A stretch of DNA of 64,000 bases from Bettongia penicillata ogilbyi (Eukaryota; Chordata; Mammalia; Diprotodontia; Potoroidae), in contig JAJHZJ010000577.1 of assembly GCA_023548195.1 (NCBI GenBank), positions 1,232,574-1,296,573 on the forward strand, given 5' to 3'. Both the position numbers and the translations under genes were made by a program. Position 1 is the first letter of the stretch; every line of letters starts with the position of its first letter. The notes under the pieces were generated by a model. The model was not told the DNA's origin and ran no database searches. It saw nothing but the letters and a program-made list of their open reading frames with translations. Positions 35,555-47,289 of the stretch are shown here, piece after piece.

Positions 35555-37075
35555 TTTTTCCAAATCCTTTCCATCTCTCCTCAAACTCCTTATGGCTCCT
35601 CCCCCTCCCATTTTCTCAGATGAGACCCTTGCCTCACATTTTACAGATATAATTGAGGCAATTTGCTGGAAACTCCCTCTTCTCCCCTCTTCCTCATCTC
35701 CTGTCACTTAAATGCCTTTCACCTCTCTATGCTCCCTCACTCCTGTTTCATGTAAGGGGGCCTTACTCCTTACCAATACTAATCTCTACTTGTTCAACTG
35801 ATCTTATTCATCCAACAACTTTTTCTCAATCCTCATTTTCCTTGACCTCTCTTCAGGCTTTGTCCCTGTTGATCACTCTCTCCTCCTTGATCCTTTCTTC
35901 TCTCCTGGTTTTCAGGTCACCACTCTCTCTCTCTCTCGGGCTCTCCTCCTATCTGTCTATTCCTCCCCTGGCTCCGTTGCTAGATCTTCCTCCAGATCAT
36001 GCCATCTAACTGTAGAACTCTCAAGGTTCTGTCCCAGGCCCACTTCTCTTCTTCCTCTATACTATCTCGCTTGGTGATCTCATCAGCTCCCATGGATTTA
36101 ATTACCATCTCTATGCCCATGATTCTCAAATCTACCTATCCTGCTCCAATGTCTCTGCTGACCTCCAAAATCACATTTTCAACTGTCTGTCAGACCTCTT
36201 GAACTGGATGCCCAGTAGATATCTTAAACTTAATATATCCAAAACAGAACTCATTATCTTTATCCCTAAACTGTTCCCCTCATCTATCTTCCCTAATATT
36301 GTACAAGCCATCACCACCCTTCTAATCCCTCGGATTTATAACTTAGGAGTTACCGTGACTCCTCACTATCTATCTCACCCTCCCATACCCATCTTTTATC
36401 TAAGCTACTGCCTAAGCTTACTGCTTTCTCAAATACATTCCCTTCTCTCCTGTGACACTGCTACTCTATCAGTGCAGGCCCTCATCACCTCACAAAGGGA
36501 TTACTGGAATAGCCGGCTGGTGGGTCTGCCTGCCTCCAATTTCTCCCCACTTCAATCTATTCTCCATTCAGTCCAACTCCAGTGGCTTCTTATTGCCTCC
36601 AGGATCAAATGTAAAGTGCTCTGTTTGACATTCAAAGCACTTGCTAACTTAGCCCCCTCCTACCTTTCCCATCTTCCTACACCATACTCCCCAACCCATG
36701 ACACAGGCCTTCTGGTTGTTCCACAAATAAGAGGGAGGCTTCACCGCTGGGCATGGACATTCGCTCTGCATGTCCATGCCTAGAATGCTTTCCATCCTCA
36801 GCTCCAACTACTGACGTACCTGGCTTATTTTAAGTCCCAACTAAAATACCACATTCCACAGGAAACCTTCTCAATCCCTTTTATCTTCAGTGCTTTTCCT
36901 CTTTTAAATATTAGCTATTTATCCTGCACATAACTTGCTTCTTATATATTTGCAAGTTGCCTCTCTCAGTAAATTTCATGACCCTTCAGGGTAGGGACTG
37001 TCTTTTCCCTCTTTTTGTATCGCCACGTTTTGGCACAACAACTAGGGCACATAGTAGGTAGTTAATATGTGTTGA
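35555..37075 (+). mobile_element. L2 (CR1 clade) LINE: ORF2 C-terminal half and 3'UTR
   Basis: In shifting frames the sequence reads SDETLASHFTDIIEAI (about 35,620), LDLSSGFVPVDHSLLLD (about 35,848), a reverse-transcriptase region near 36,030, then [25 protein letters not shown] (about 36,185-36,265), NLGVTVT (about 36,340), [20 protein letters not shown] (about 36,480-36,540), and [28 protein letters not shown]. These are the RT C-terminal blocks of L2/CR1 LINEs. The 3'UTR ends with 'gggtagggactgtcttttccctctttttgtat' near 37,020. The frame at 36,199-36,783 (194 codons) is the longest survivor but belongs to this LINE, not to a host gene. A block of RT has been lost around 35,820. Confidence 0.85.
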
Positions 37076-37129
37076 TTAATTAAGTACCTACACACTAATT
37101 TTTTTTTGGGGGGGGAGGGAGAGGCATAG

Positions 37130-37139
37130 CCAAGATGGT
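37130..37139 (+). promoter_or_regulatory. YY1-like site at the 5' end of HAL1-like copy 1
   Basis: CCAAGATGGT at the start of the element, as in the other two L1-type 5' ends in this window. Confidence 0.4.
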
Positions 37140-37764
37140 AGAGTAGAAAGACATACATACTCTAGTGCTTCCCTCACAGCCCACAAAATACCTGTAAAAA
37201 ATGACTCTGAACAAATTCTAGAGCAGCAGAAGTCACAGAACAACAGACTGAAAGAGATTTCCAGCCAAAAGTAACCTGTAAGGCTGATAGGAAAGGTCTA
37301 TCCCACTGGACGCTGAGTGGGGCGGAGCCCAGCCCAGGGGGTGCAGCACAGGAGGAACAGGACCAGAACAGGTCTTTGGGGCAGAAACCCCAGCAGGGAG
37401 GGTCCAGATCCCTCAACCTACAAGCACCAAAGAAAGCTTCAAAGGTCAGTGTGGGAGGGCTTTTCCAGCTGGGCTAGAGGGGAGCAGGGTGCCCCCATCA
37501 CTGGCCCAAGGCAGCAGCAGTGGGTGGCAGTAGGGGGGTGCTACAGTGGCCAAGGAAGCAATCTGGGTCCATTGTCCTAGAGGCTCAGCTTAAAGCCTCT
37601 GAGGGAACTGAACAGGGGATGTAAACCTCAGCCCTGAGTGGTGGCTTCACCCCCAACCAAAGCCCCTGGGGGAAGTGAGCAGCTGATTTGAATCTCAGCC
37701 CTGAACATGGTCCTAGGGGAAGGAGGAGCACTAGGATACAGAAGTCAAGTATCTGGCTGGGAAA

Positions 37765-38720
37765 ATGCCCAAGAAAAGGAGAAAAAAAATAAGACCATAG
37801 AAGATTACTTTCTTGATGAACAGGTATCTCCTTCCATCCTTTTAGATGAGGAAGAACAATGCATACTGTGTCAAGGCTTCTGCCTCCAGTACCTCCAAAA
37901 TGAATATGAAAGGGGCTCAGGCCATAGAAGAGCTTGAAAAGTGAGTCAGCAGCTTGCTAAAGGAGAACCAAAAAAATGCTGAGGAAAGTAACACCTTTAA
38001 AAATAGGCTGACTCAATTGGAAAAAGAGGTCCAAAAAGCCAATGAGGAGAAGAAGGCTTTAAAAAGCAGAATTAGCCAAATGACAAAGCAGGTTAAAAAG
38101 CTCACTGAATAAAATAGTTCTTTTAAAATGAGAGTGGACTTCAGGGAAACTAATGACTATACAATAAATTAAGAAGTTGCAAAACAAAACCAAAAGATTG
38201 AAAAAATTGAAGATAATGTGAAACATCTCATTGGAAAAACAACTGACCTGGTCAATAGAGGCAGGAGAGACAATTTAAAGATTATGGGACTACCTGAGAG
38301 CCATGATCAAAAAAGGAGCCTAGATATTTTCTTGCATGAAATTATCAAGGAAAACTACCCTGATATTCTAGAACCAGAGGGCAAAATAAATATTGTAAGA
38401 ATCCATCGATCATCTCCTGAAAGAGACCTGAAAAGAGAAACTCCTGGGAATACTGTGGCCAAATTTCAGAGTTCTCAGGTCCAGGAGAAAATACTGCAAG
38501 CAGCTAGAAAGAAACAATTTGAGTATTATGGAAATACAATCAGGATAACACAGGATCTGGCAGCTTCTACATTAAGGGATCAAAGGGCTTTAAATAGGAT
38601 ATTCCAGAAGTAAAAGGAACTGGGATTAAAACCAAGAATCACCTACCCAGCAAAACTGAGTATAATATTTCAAGGGAAAAAAATGGTTATTCAATGATAT
38701 AGAGGACTTTCAAGCACTCT
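37765..38720 (+). pseudogene. L1-type ORF1 protein, decayed
   Basis: It starts MPKKR-KK- at ATG 37,765 but frameshifts within an A-run. Later frames show the coiled-coil (NAEESNTFKNRLTQLEKEVQ; about 37,975-38,035) and the RNA-recognition/C-terminal region RRDNLKIMGLPESHDQKRSL (38,272 on) and RITQDLAASTLRDQRALNRI. This is the transposase-22/L1 ORF1p nucleic-acid chaperone family. Gln/Arg at the position equivalent to the stop in copy 2 is coded here as CGA (IHRSSPERD). Confidence 0.8.
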
Positions 38721-38910
38721 TGATGAAAAGACCAGAACTGAATAGAAAATTTAAGTTTCAAACACAAGTATCAAGAGAAGCATGAAAAGGTAAACAGGAA
38801 AGAGAAATCACAAAGGGCTTTCTAAAACTGAATTGCTTATATTCCTACATGGAAAGATAATATTTGCAACTCTTGAGACTTTTCTCAGTATTTGGGTAGG
38901 TGGAGGGATT

Positions 38911-38914
<4 letters not shown>

Positions 38915-38947
<33 letters not shown>
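38915..38947 (+). repeat. (CA)n tract inside HAL1-like copy 1
   Basis: About 16 CA units, at the same relative position as the CA tract in copy 2. Confidence 0.95.
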
Positions 38948-38954
<7 letters not shown>

Positions 38955-39792
38955 GGTCGAGGTGAATCATTAGAGATGACATCCATAAAAAAATAAAATA
39001 AAATTAAGAGGTAAGAGAAGAAAATATTGGGAGGAAAAAGGGAGAAATGGAATGGGGCAGACTATCACTCATAAAAGAGATAAGAAAAATCTTTTGCAAT
39101 GGAGGAGAAAAGGGAGGAAGTGAGAGGGGAAAAGTGAAGCTTACTCTCTTCACATATGGCTTAAGAAGGGAATAACATGCTCACTAAATTTGGTATGAAA
39201 CTCTATCTTACACTACAGGAAAGTAGGAAAGAAGGGTACAAGTGGGTTGAGGGGGATGATAGAAGGGAGAGCAAATGGGAAAAGGGAGTAATCAGAAGGG
39301 ACAAAGTCAAATGAAAGAACAGAAAAAAAGGGGGAGACAGGGTAGGATGGAGGGCAATATAGTTAGTCTTACACAACATGACTATTATGGAAGTCTTTTG
39401 CAAAACGACACATACATAGCCTGTATTGAATTGCTTGCCTTCTCAGTGGGTATAAGTAGAGAGGGAGGGAGGGAGAGAAGTTGGAATTCAAAGTATTAGA
39501 AACAAATGTTGAGAATTGTTATTGCATATAACTGGAAAATAAGAAATACAGGTAATGGGATAGGGAAATCTATCTTGCCCTACAAGAAAAGAGAGAAGAT
39601 GGGGATAAAGGAAGGGTGGGGTATGACAGAAGGGAGAGCACATTGAGGGAAAGGGTAATCACAGTGTAAGGTGTTATGGGATAGGGGGAGGGAAGAGATG
39701 GGGAGAAAATCTGAAATGCAAAATTTTGTGGAAATGAATGTCAAAATCTAAAAATAAATAAATAAAGTTATTTTAAAAAATTAAGTACCCAC

Positions 39793-41569
39793 TGTTGGCC
39801 AGGTACTTTGCTAAGCAAATACAATACAAATATATATTTAAAAATGTCCCTTCTTGATTTTTTAAAATACTGCCCATAGTCCTAAACTAAAATCCCTTAG
39901 ATTTGTGTCCATTGAATTAAGCTTTTTCCTCTACTCTTAAAATACATACTAAAGAGTATCTAGATAGTACAGAGTTTGCTCATTTATTTAACAAATATTT
40001 ATCAATCACTTATTATGTGCAAGGCAAATGGATGGCTTTTCTGATTGGTCATTATACTTTAATCCTAAAAATTAATCATGGACCCCAAGATAAATTCTAG
40101 AGTTTGCCAAACACACCATGGGTTCTCTTGGAATGGACCTTAGATTTTAATTTCTATACATATAGTGGGCTTTCTTAGCAAAGGGAGGCATTAACTAGTA
40201 AAGACAGGAACCTAAAATGTGAAGACAAAATACTCTGTTTCCCAGATGTATGCTTTGGGACTATTCCAGCACACATATTAATAGACAGTAAAAAGATTAG
40301 TACCCGAGACATAAATGGCAGTGCCCCACATTGTATCAACTCACTTTAACATGCTCACACAAAGTATATATAACTAAAGCTCATGGCATTAAATTATTTC
40401 CTAGAGGCATTCATAATCAGAGTTTGGTAAAGGAGGGATGTTTCATGAAAACTAAAAACCTCTGCTTAATGAAATAAGGACAAGAAGTAGGTGGTGGGGA
40501 GAAAGGTGTGAAATATAATCCTACCAATTACAAACTAAATGGCAGAACCCAATGACCTGGATGTAAAAGCTCAAAGAAATGTTTAAATCTAAGAACAAAA
40601 CCTTGATACTCACACTAAGAAGAAAACCCTATATCTATATTTCAAATGCATACTTAAAAATTATTCAACAGATTTACCACAAACAATATAGCCACTAAGA
40701 ATGGAAGCCTCTGGAGTAAGTTTATATTACTTAGTATTATTTCAAGACATTCATTAAAAGTGGAATTTTTTAGGATGCCTTTCTTTCACCATCCGTACTC
40801 TTAACTCCTTTGTATATGACTGACTAATCAGTCTGTAGATTACTTACACTTTAAAGGAAGAGAATTTATTTTGCCTGTACCTTTCCAAGTTCATATGGTT
40901 CCTTTTATAGAGTCACAGATTCTCTGAGTAGGAACTGGATCTAGAGGTAATTTGTTCTAATATAAAAACAATAGACCTAAAATTTTAAAGAGTTTTTTTA
41001 CACTAATAACATCTCCAGATAGGGGGTGGGCAACATTTGTTCCCTTTGGCAGGGGGCCACAAAGGGCTGCAGCACTGAGTTATGAACAGGCAGTTCTCAC
41101 TGCGAAGTGGGCCACACAACTGGGATGATACTGAGCCTAAGGGAAGAGATAACAATGGAGCTCAAGTTAGGCTACAATTGGTGTACCCAAGGGAAGTGAA
41201 TCCAGACATGGTGGTAACAAACTCAGATATTTATCACATTTTACAAAGTGCTTTCCACAGGAGGATCTACTCAGAAAAAAGAATATGAATGGGGAGGGAG
41301 GAGGAAGGGGTGAGTCCAGGGTGGGAACCACATCAAGCACCATGTTTTTACATCTCATGGCCTACATACTATATACAAGCCAAGGTGAAAGGATTTCTTA
41401 AAGAGAGGCAGCAAAAGTACGGAGAAGCAACAGGGTGAAATGGAAAGGATGCAGAACTGGGAGTTAGAAGATCTGCTTTTGAGTTCCAGCTCTGTCTTTT
41501 ACAATCTGAGAGACCAACCACAAAAACCTGTTGCAGGTACCTGGCACGTAGTAAGCCAGTCAGTCAGTC
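39793..41569. other. Intronic stretch with old repeat traces
   Basis: No gene seen. A head fragment of the unassigned repeat is at 39,965-40,025 ('cacttattatgtgcaaggca'). A hAT-like fragment may be present at 41,020-41,130 ('gggtgggcaacatttgttcc', 'ggggccacaaagggctgcag'), but no paired inverted ends were found. Confidence 0.4.
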
Positions 41570-42140
41570 AATATATATTCATTAAGTACCTACCATGTGC
41601 CAGGGATACAAAGAAGCATAAAAGAAAATCTTTGCTTTCAAGGAAGTCACAGTTTAATAAAATAGACTAATGAAAACAACTATGTATAAACTATAGATAT
41701 ATATTTATAGATACATATACTTATACACAGTAAATTGTGGATAATCTCAAAGGGAAGGTACTACGATTAAGGGGGATCCAGAAAGGCTCCTTGTAGAAAA
41801 TGGGATTTTAGCTTGGATCTGAAGGAAGCCTGGGAAGGTAGGAGGCACAGATGAGAAGGGAAAGCATTCTAGACAAGGCGGATGGTCAATGAAAATGTCT
41901 CCAGCAAAGAGACTGAGGAGTGGTCACATGAGTAAGGGGAGAAATAGGAGAGAGACTGGTCTCAAAATTCTAGAGAAGAGAGTTATCCAGAAGAGGATGA
42001 ATTGTCAAAGACTGCAGAGAGGTCGAGAAAGAAAGGGACTGAGAAAAACATCACTGGTCACTTTGGAGAGAGAAATTTTGTTTGAATGCGGTCATACTTG
42101 GCACACAGTAAGAACTTAACAAATGTTCTTCAACTGACTA
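41570..42140 (+). repeat. Copy of the large unassigned repeat family
   Basis: 'aagtacctaccatgtgccag', 'aggaagtcacagtttaata', 'ggataatctcaaagggaagg', 'gatccagaaaggctccttgtag', 'gggattttagcttggatctgaaggaagcc', 'gggaaagcattctagacaagg', 'gactgcagagaggtcgagaa'. This is one of the best-preserved copies of the head region. Confidence 0.75.
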
Positions 42141-42274
42141 TTTAAATATCTTATTAAATAACAACCATTCTCATTGTTATTCATGATGATGATGATGATG
42201 AAGAAAACAATAAAATCCTCAACTCTGATCATTTACACTAAAGAGGAAGAGAAGGCTTACTGGGATCCTTTGAG

Positions 42275-42475
42275 GACACGGGTATAGCATGACAGGAAAA
42301 AGACCAGAATGGAATGAGGACTGGGGTCTACTCCTGGCAGATCCAATACTAGCAGTATGACCAAGGAAGTTATTTTATAGCTCTGGGTCTCAGCTTCCCC
42401 ATCTATAAAACATAAGGATTTACTAGATAATTAAATGGTTTTGCTCTGAAGTTCTATCCAAAAAATAAATAAATA
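42275..42475 (+). repeat. CORE-SINE remnant
   Basis: 'ggatgaggactggggtctac', 'tatgaccaaggaagttattt', 'gggtctcagcttccccatct', and a terminal (AAAT)n. Confidence 0.6.
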
Positions 42476-42769
42476 AATTAGTACTTCATAAAAGTTTTTC
42501 CTCCGGTCTGCACTCCACACTGGAAGACAACCCTTTATTCTGAAGCAAGCAAGAGGAGAACAATCCACTGTATGCTTCTTGAGGGAGGGAGAAAAACAAA
42601 ATCTCACATCTTAGTGGGAACTCACAAAGAGCTTTACCCCCAAATTACAAAGCCCAATCCTCCATTTCTTGCAGCAGATGATTATTGCCTTTGCATCCTA
42701 AAATTTTAATTCATTAATCCAAAGTAAATTCTATTTACTCTTTCTCCTCCTCCTCAGATACTTATGATT

Positions 42770-42870
42770 TGTGTATATCCTTCTCTGTGCCTCAGTTTCC
42801 TCACTTGTAAAATGAGTGGCTTCCAAGGTCCCTTTCAGTTCTTAATCTATGATATCATGAACACTTTCCT
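42770..42870 (+). repeat. CORE-SINE fragment
   Basis: 'gtgcctcagtttcctcacttgtaaaatgagtgg' followed by 'ccaaggtccctttcagttct'. Confidence 0.65.
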
Positions 42871-43094
42871 ATATTCCCATCTCTTTCTTCTTTGCTGTTA
42901 TGGGCAGGCAAAACTGTGGAAAGAAGGTAGTTTTTCTTCTCTTAATAGACTTCAAGTGTTGTTTCTAGGGCCATAGATTATTTTACTTTTGTTTCCTAAT
43001 CATCCATCTCCCTTTTTCTGACATTTGTCCTAAGAAAAAATTATAGTCCTATTATGCTTCAAATACTCTAAAAACTCATGTGCTAAACAACAGC

Positions 43095-43300
43095 AATACT
43101 GACAGTTGATATCTACTAAGCACTTTGAGATTCACAATGTACTTTGTATTTTCACAACAATCTCATGATACAGGGACTACAGGCATTATATTCCTCATTT
43201 TACAGACGGGAAAACAGACTCAGAAAGATTAAGTAACTTAAAGGAAGGTAAGACAATTTGAACCTGATACTCTCCTGAATTCAAGTTTAATACTTTAGTA
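43095..43300 (-). repeat. CORE-SINE, minus strand
   Basis: Plus-strand 'tactaagcactttgagattc', 'tcatgatacagggactac', 'cctcattttacagacggg', 'aaaacagactcagaaagatt' is the reverse complement of the CORE-SINE 3' half. Confidence 0.65.
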
Positions 43301-43374
43301 CCCTGCAACTAACAAGTGAAAATGATCAATGTCTCCTCAAATTCTTCTCAAGTAATTTATTTGGATCTAACAAG

Positions 43375-43620
43375 GCAATTATGTAGTTCAGTGGACAGAA
43401 TACTGGACCAGGAGTCAAAAAGATCTGAGTTCAATTCCAGTCTCAGACACCTACTAGCTAAGTCACTGAACTTCTATCTGCCTCAGTTTCTTCATCCGTA
43501 AGAGGGAGATGATAGCACTTTCCTCCCAAGTTTGTGGCAAGGATAAAATGAGATCATATTCACAAAGCATTTTGAAGCACTACATAAATGCTATTATTAA
43601 CTGCTATTTGCTAGATTAGA
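43375..43620 (+). repeat. CORE-SINE, plus strand
   Basis: 'ttcagtggacagaatactgg', 'gagtcaaaaagatctgagtt', 'tctcagacacctactagcta', 'gcctcagtttcttcatccgt', 'gtggcaaggataaaatgaga', 'ataaatgctattattaactg'. Confidence 0.8.
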
Positions 43621-43722
43621 TTGCCTTAAGGGCAAGGACTATGCCGGTCTTCATCTTTTTATCACCAATACCTATACCTTTATATACAGTAGAAACATAT
43701 TAAATGTCTATTGAACTGAAAA
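43620..43722 (+). mobile_element. L2 LINE 3' tail
   Basis: 'gccttaagggcaaggactat', 'tctttttatcaccaatacct', 'acatattaaatgtctattga'. Confidence 0.65.
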
Positions 43723-44384
43723 ACATGCAGCAGAGTAAAGATTCACCCATCATATATTTATTAAATAACTACCATGCCCGGCACTGGAAAAGGAAGAGAT
43801 CAATAAGATAAAACCATGCGCTAAAGAAATGTAGAGACAAGTAGATAAGTAAGTAGAATGTGGTATGTATAGAAGAGAAATATAAAGTTCTATGAGAGCA
43901 GATGAGGAAGAGATAAATCACTGACAGCTTTAAGGAACAGAGAAGGTTTAATGCAAGCCTTTAAATTTGGCCCTGAAGTTAAAGTTAAGTAGGTTATTCG
44001 AAATTGGAAGCCATAGGATTTTCAGGCTTGGGGAATGTAGTGAACAAACAGAGAGAGACAGAAAATGTAGGACAATGAATAATTCAATTTGGCAAAAGCA
44101 TAGAATATACAAGGTTTAAAAGGTCAGTGTTAGAAAGTACGAGGTAGAAAGGTAGGAGTCAGATGAGGAAGGGTCCTTATTGTCATTCTAAGGAATATGA
44201 TCTTTATGCAGCAGGCAACAGAAAAGCATCGAAGGCTTTGGAGCAGAGATAGGACATACACAACCATGCCTGGGCAACGGAAAGAGCAATCTGGCATTAG
44301 ATGGGTTGGAAAAGTAAGAAACGAGGGGCAGGGAGAGCCTTTAAGAGACCTACGGTACTTCTGACTGCAGGCTGTCACCATAAC

Positions 44385-44560
44385 CCTTCCAGACAGTCCC
44401 CACTCTTTCTGCTTCCTTTTATGCGCCTTCTCCCATTAGAAGTTAAGCTCTTTGAGGACAAGGTCCATCTTTCTCTTTGTGTTTGTATCCCCAGAGCTTA
44501 GAACAGTTCCTGGTGCATAGTTAGCATTGAAGAGATACTTGTTGCCTGCCTGTTGGGAGT
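44385..44560 (+). mobile_element. L2 LINE 3' tail nested in the long repeat
   Basis: 'agttaagctctttgaggaca', 'aggtccatctttctctttg', 'tatccccagagcttagaaca', 'gttcctggtgcatagttagc'. Confidence 0.75.
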
Positions 44561-45039
44561 CAACCGTCTAAGCATGAACAAACTACTATAGTAGCTATGT
44601 AGCAGCTGAGAATTAAGGGCCAAAGATATTGTTACTGGGAAGAGGGAAAGAGCAAGACTTGATAAATGATTGAATTTGTGGGATGAAAGAGGAAGAGGAG
44701 ACAAAAATTATTATGATATTATAGGCATGGGTAACTAGAAGCCTGGGTATGCCATCAAAAGGGTCAGAGAAGTCACAAAGAGTTAGTTATAGGGGAAAGG
44801 TGCTAAGTTCAATTTTAGAATTCCATAACTCACAACAGTGGAACGGCCTGCTGCAGATTGCCAATAGGCAGTTAAAAATGTGAGTCTGGAATTTGGGAGA
44901 GAGGTGAGAGCTGGAGATTTAGAGTTGGGAATTATGCCCATGAAAGTGACAGTTTAAGTCATGAGACAAGATGGGATCAAGAAGGAGAGTATAGAGACAC
45001 AGGAGGGTCCAGAACAGCAGGAAAAGAAAAAGTCTGTTC

Positions 45040-45665
45040 CACACATACAACATAATGTCCCCTAATTTATATACTTTTGTACAATATGTACTCCTCTCTC
45101 ATGGCAGCTATGTGAGACAGTAAGGAGAGCACTGAACTTGGAATCAGAAAAAATCATCTTCAGGAATTCAAATCTGGCCTCAGACACTTACCGGCTATAT
45201 GACCATGGGTAAGTCACTTAACCATGTTTCCCTCAGTTCCTCATCTGTAAAACTAGTTAGAGAAGGTAATGGCAAGCCACTCTAGTACCTTTGCCAAGAA
45301 AATCCTATATGGTATCAAAAAGAGTCAGACACAACTGAAACTACAGAACAACAAAACACTCCTCTCTCCCATCCTTGGTATGTACTGTTCTTCATAGAAT
45401 TCAAGCTTCCTAAAATTCCAGTGCTACCTCTTACAGGAAGCTTATACTAATCTCTGCTTCGCATCTCAGTTGCGAGTGCCTTTGTTCCAGAGATTATTTT
45501 ATATATTTTGCATTTAATATGCTACATATATAGTATTTTCCTCTCCCAAAAGAATGTAAATTTCTTGATAGCAAGAACAGTTTCATTTTCACCTTTAAAT
45601 TTCTGAAACCTAGTTGGGTGCCTGCCACAAAGTAAGCATTTGATAATATCTTGTTGAATGAATGA
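45040..45665 (+). mobile_element. L2 LINE 3' end, interrupted by the SINE at 45,101
   Basis: After the SINE's second ACTCCTCTCTC the sequence continues 'ccatccttggtatgtactg', 'tacctcttacaggaagctta', 'ttcttgatagcaagaacag', 'gtgcctgccacaaagtaagc', 'atcttgttgaatgaatgag'. Confidence 0.65.
45101..45357 (+). repeat. RTE-tailed SINE with 11-bp target duplication
   Basis: Flanked by ACTCCTCTCTC at 45,090-45,100 and 45,358-45,368. Starts 'atggcagctatgtgagac', continues 'actgaacttggaatcagaaa', 'gcctcagacacttaccggct', 'gggtaagtcacttaaccatg', 'ggcaagccactctagtacct', 'tttgccaagaaaatcctata', and ends 'aagagtcagacacaactgaa'. It is inserted in an L2 tail. Confidence 0.92.
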
Positions 45666-46374
45666 GTAAAAGGTCAGATATCTCAAATGCTGCAGAGAGG
45701 TAAGAGGGGAAGAAAATAAATTAGGAGGTCACTAGTGAGCTTTAAGGAAGTAGCTATAATATAATGGTGGGGGCAAAACCCAGAAGGGTGAGGGGGTGAG
45801 GGGGATGTAGAAACAATGAATGGAGATTAATGGATCAGATATTCAGTGGTAAGAAGGAACGAACTCAGGGGATAGCTTGAGAAAACAATAGGGTCAAGGG
45901 GAGTGTTGGAGTATTGGTTTCTTTATTCAAGGATAAGAGAAACTGGGGTATACTCTGTGCTAATGGAAAGGGAAGATAAGAAGAAAGGAAGGAAATGATA
46001 GCTCAAGTAGGACTCAGGAAGAAAAGAGAAGGGTGATGATTGAAACACAAACTTAACTGAAAGAAGAATATATTCTTTCACAGGAACAGGAAGAAATGAG
46101 AATCTGATGATTGAAGACGTAGGGGTTTTGAGGTGATAAGGGGAGGAGTACAGCAAATCCTTATCAGATAGTCTCAGTCTCCCCAGAATATCAGTGAGCA
46201 AAGTGACCTTCTTGTGAGGGTAAGGACAGGGTCGGGGTGGGGACATGAAGACAGGAGATATTTGGGATAAGGGCTTCAGAGAAAGTATATCAATGGAAGA
46301 GCTAGGATCTGAGAATGAAAAACAAAATTAACATTTCAAATACCACAAGAATTAAACTGCAGGGAAGTAGCATG

Positions 46375-46555
46375 TTACTAAGAAAAGCAGCCTGGAACTG
46401 TATTCAGAGACCTGAGTTCAAATTCTAACTTGTTCACCTATTACTTATATGATCACAAATCAATTAGCCTAGTTTTCTTCATTGTTAAATGAGAATGTCG
46501 AGCTGAATGATCTCCAATATTTCTGCCTGCAATTATCTTATGATCTTTTCATCCA
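46375..46555 (+). repeat. CORE-SINE
   Basis: 'aaaagcagcctggaactgta', 'agacctgagttcaaattcta', 'tatgatcacaaatcaattag', 'ttcttcattgttaaatgaga', then 'gaatgatctccaatatttct'. Confidence 0.65.
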
Positions 46556-47289
46556 CTTGAAATTCTCTTTAATTGCCTGAGAACTTTTCCCACAGAATCA
46601 CCGTAAATAACTTATCTTTTCTTTTCACAACAAAATGTACAGTTTCTAGACAGCAGATCTGTTTTGCCCTTTGATTCTTTCGTTAGCCCTAGTGTCGATT
46701 TCAGAATTAACAAGAAGTCTGAAATGTGACAACAGCATTCACATTTGCAAAATTTCTGAGGAATTAGACCTATGAACAAACATAACAGGAGAATCTACAA
46801 ATGCACATGCATTCTTTGCATCCTCCTTGAGCAGCTGGGAATCACAGGATCTTCAAATGAGCTTGTCAGGAAAGCAATCCATAGTCACAACAGTATCACC
46901 AATTCATACAGTGATTATCTTCAGATACCAACAACATCATCAAGCATACTTAATAATGTTAATAATGAATGTAAATAAGAGGTTAGGAAGCCAATTACAA
47001 ATGCAGCTCAAGGTGCAGAAGCAATACCTTAGTGACGCAAGTGATTCATGGACTTAATAAGAGAGATGACTCGCTGCAATTATCCTGCAAATCTTTTGTA
47101 AACAATACCGCGTCACACCTGACAATGTTGCAGCCCTAGAAGATAGATGAAGAAGCAAAGGTTCTTTCGAGTTTTTACTGACATGAGTTGAGTATGATCA
47201 GAGTTTTCCTTAGTGATGAAACTGTAATTACTTTAATTGGTCTTCTCAACTCAAGGGCAAAACACATGCTATAAAGCAGTAGTTTGACT

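Larger units (their letters stand above)
37092..39778 (+). mobile_element. HAL1-like ORF1-only L1 derivative, copy 1
   Basis: A 2.7-kb element flanked by imperfect target copies AATTAAGTACCTAC (37,078-37,091) and AATTAAGTACCCAC (39,779-39,792). It has the 5' end 'gccaagatggtagag' and a 5'UTR, then ORF1 from ATG 37,765. After ORF1 (ending near 38,700) comes a CA repeat (38,915-38,947), a purine-rich 3' region and the tail 'aaaatctaaaaataaataaat'. There is no ORF2. Architecture and order match the copy at 58,026-60,890. The ORF1 has an early frameshift (an A-run at 37,781-37,788) and is inactive. Confidence 0.85.
43745..46290 (+). repeat. Long copy of the large unassigned repeat, with nested L2 tails and a SINE
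   Basis: The longest copy here. Modules in order: 'tatttattaaataactaccatg' head; 'gaaggtttaatgcaagcctt'; 'gtcctt-attgtcattctaagg'; 'catcgaaggctttggagcag'; 'ggcagttaaaaatgtgagtctgg'; 'gagctggagatttagagttggg'; 'gacagtttaagtcatgagac'; 'aaatgctgcagagaggtaag'; 'tcaaggggagtgttggagta'. Interruptions are an L2 tail (44,385-44,560) and, further on, a SINE with an L2 tail (45,101-45,665). No coding domain is apparent. I cannot name the family. Confidence 0.65.

Noticed and set aside
36199..36783. 194-codon plus-strand reading frame as a host gene
   Set aside because: Its residues match the RT C-terminal blocks of L2/CR1 LINEs, and neighbouring frames continue the same protein.
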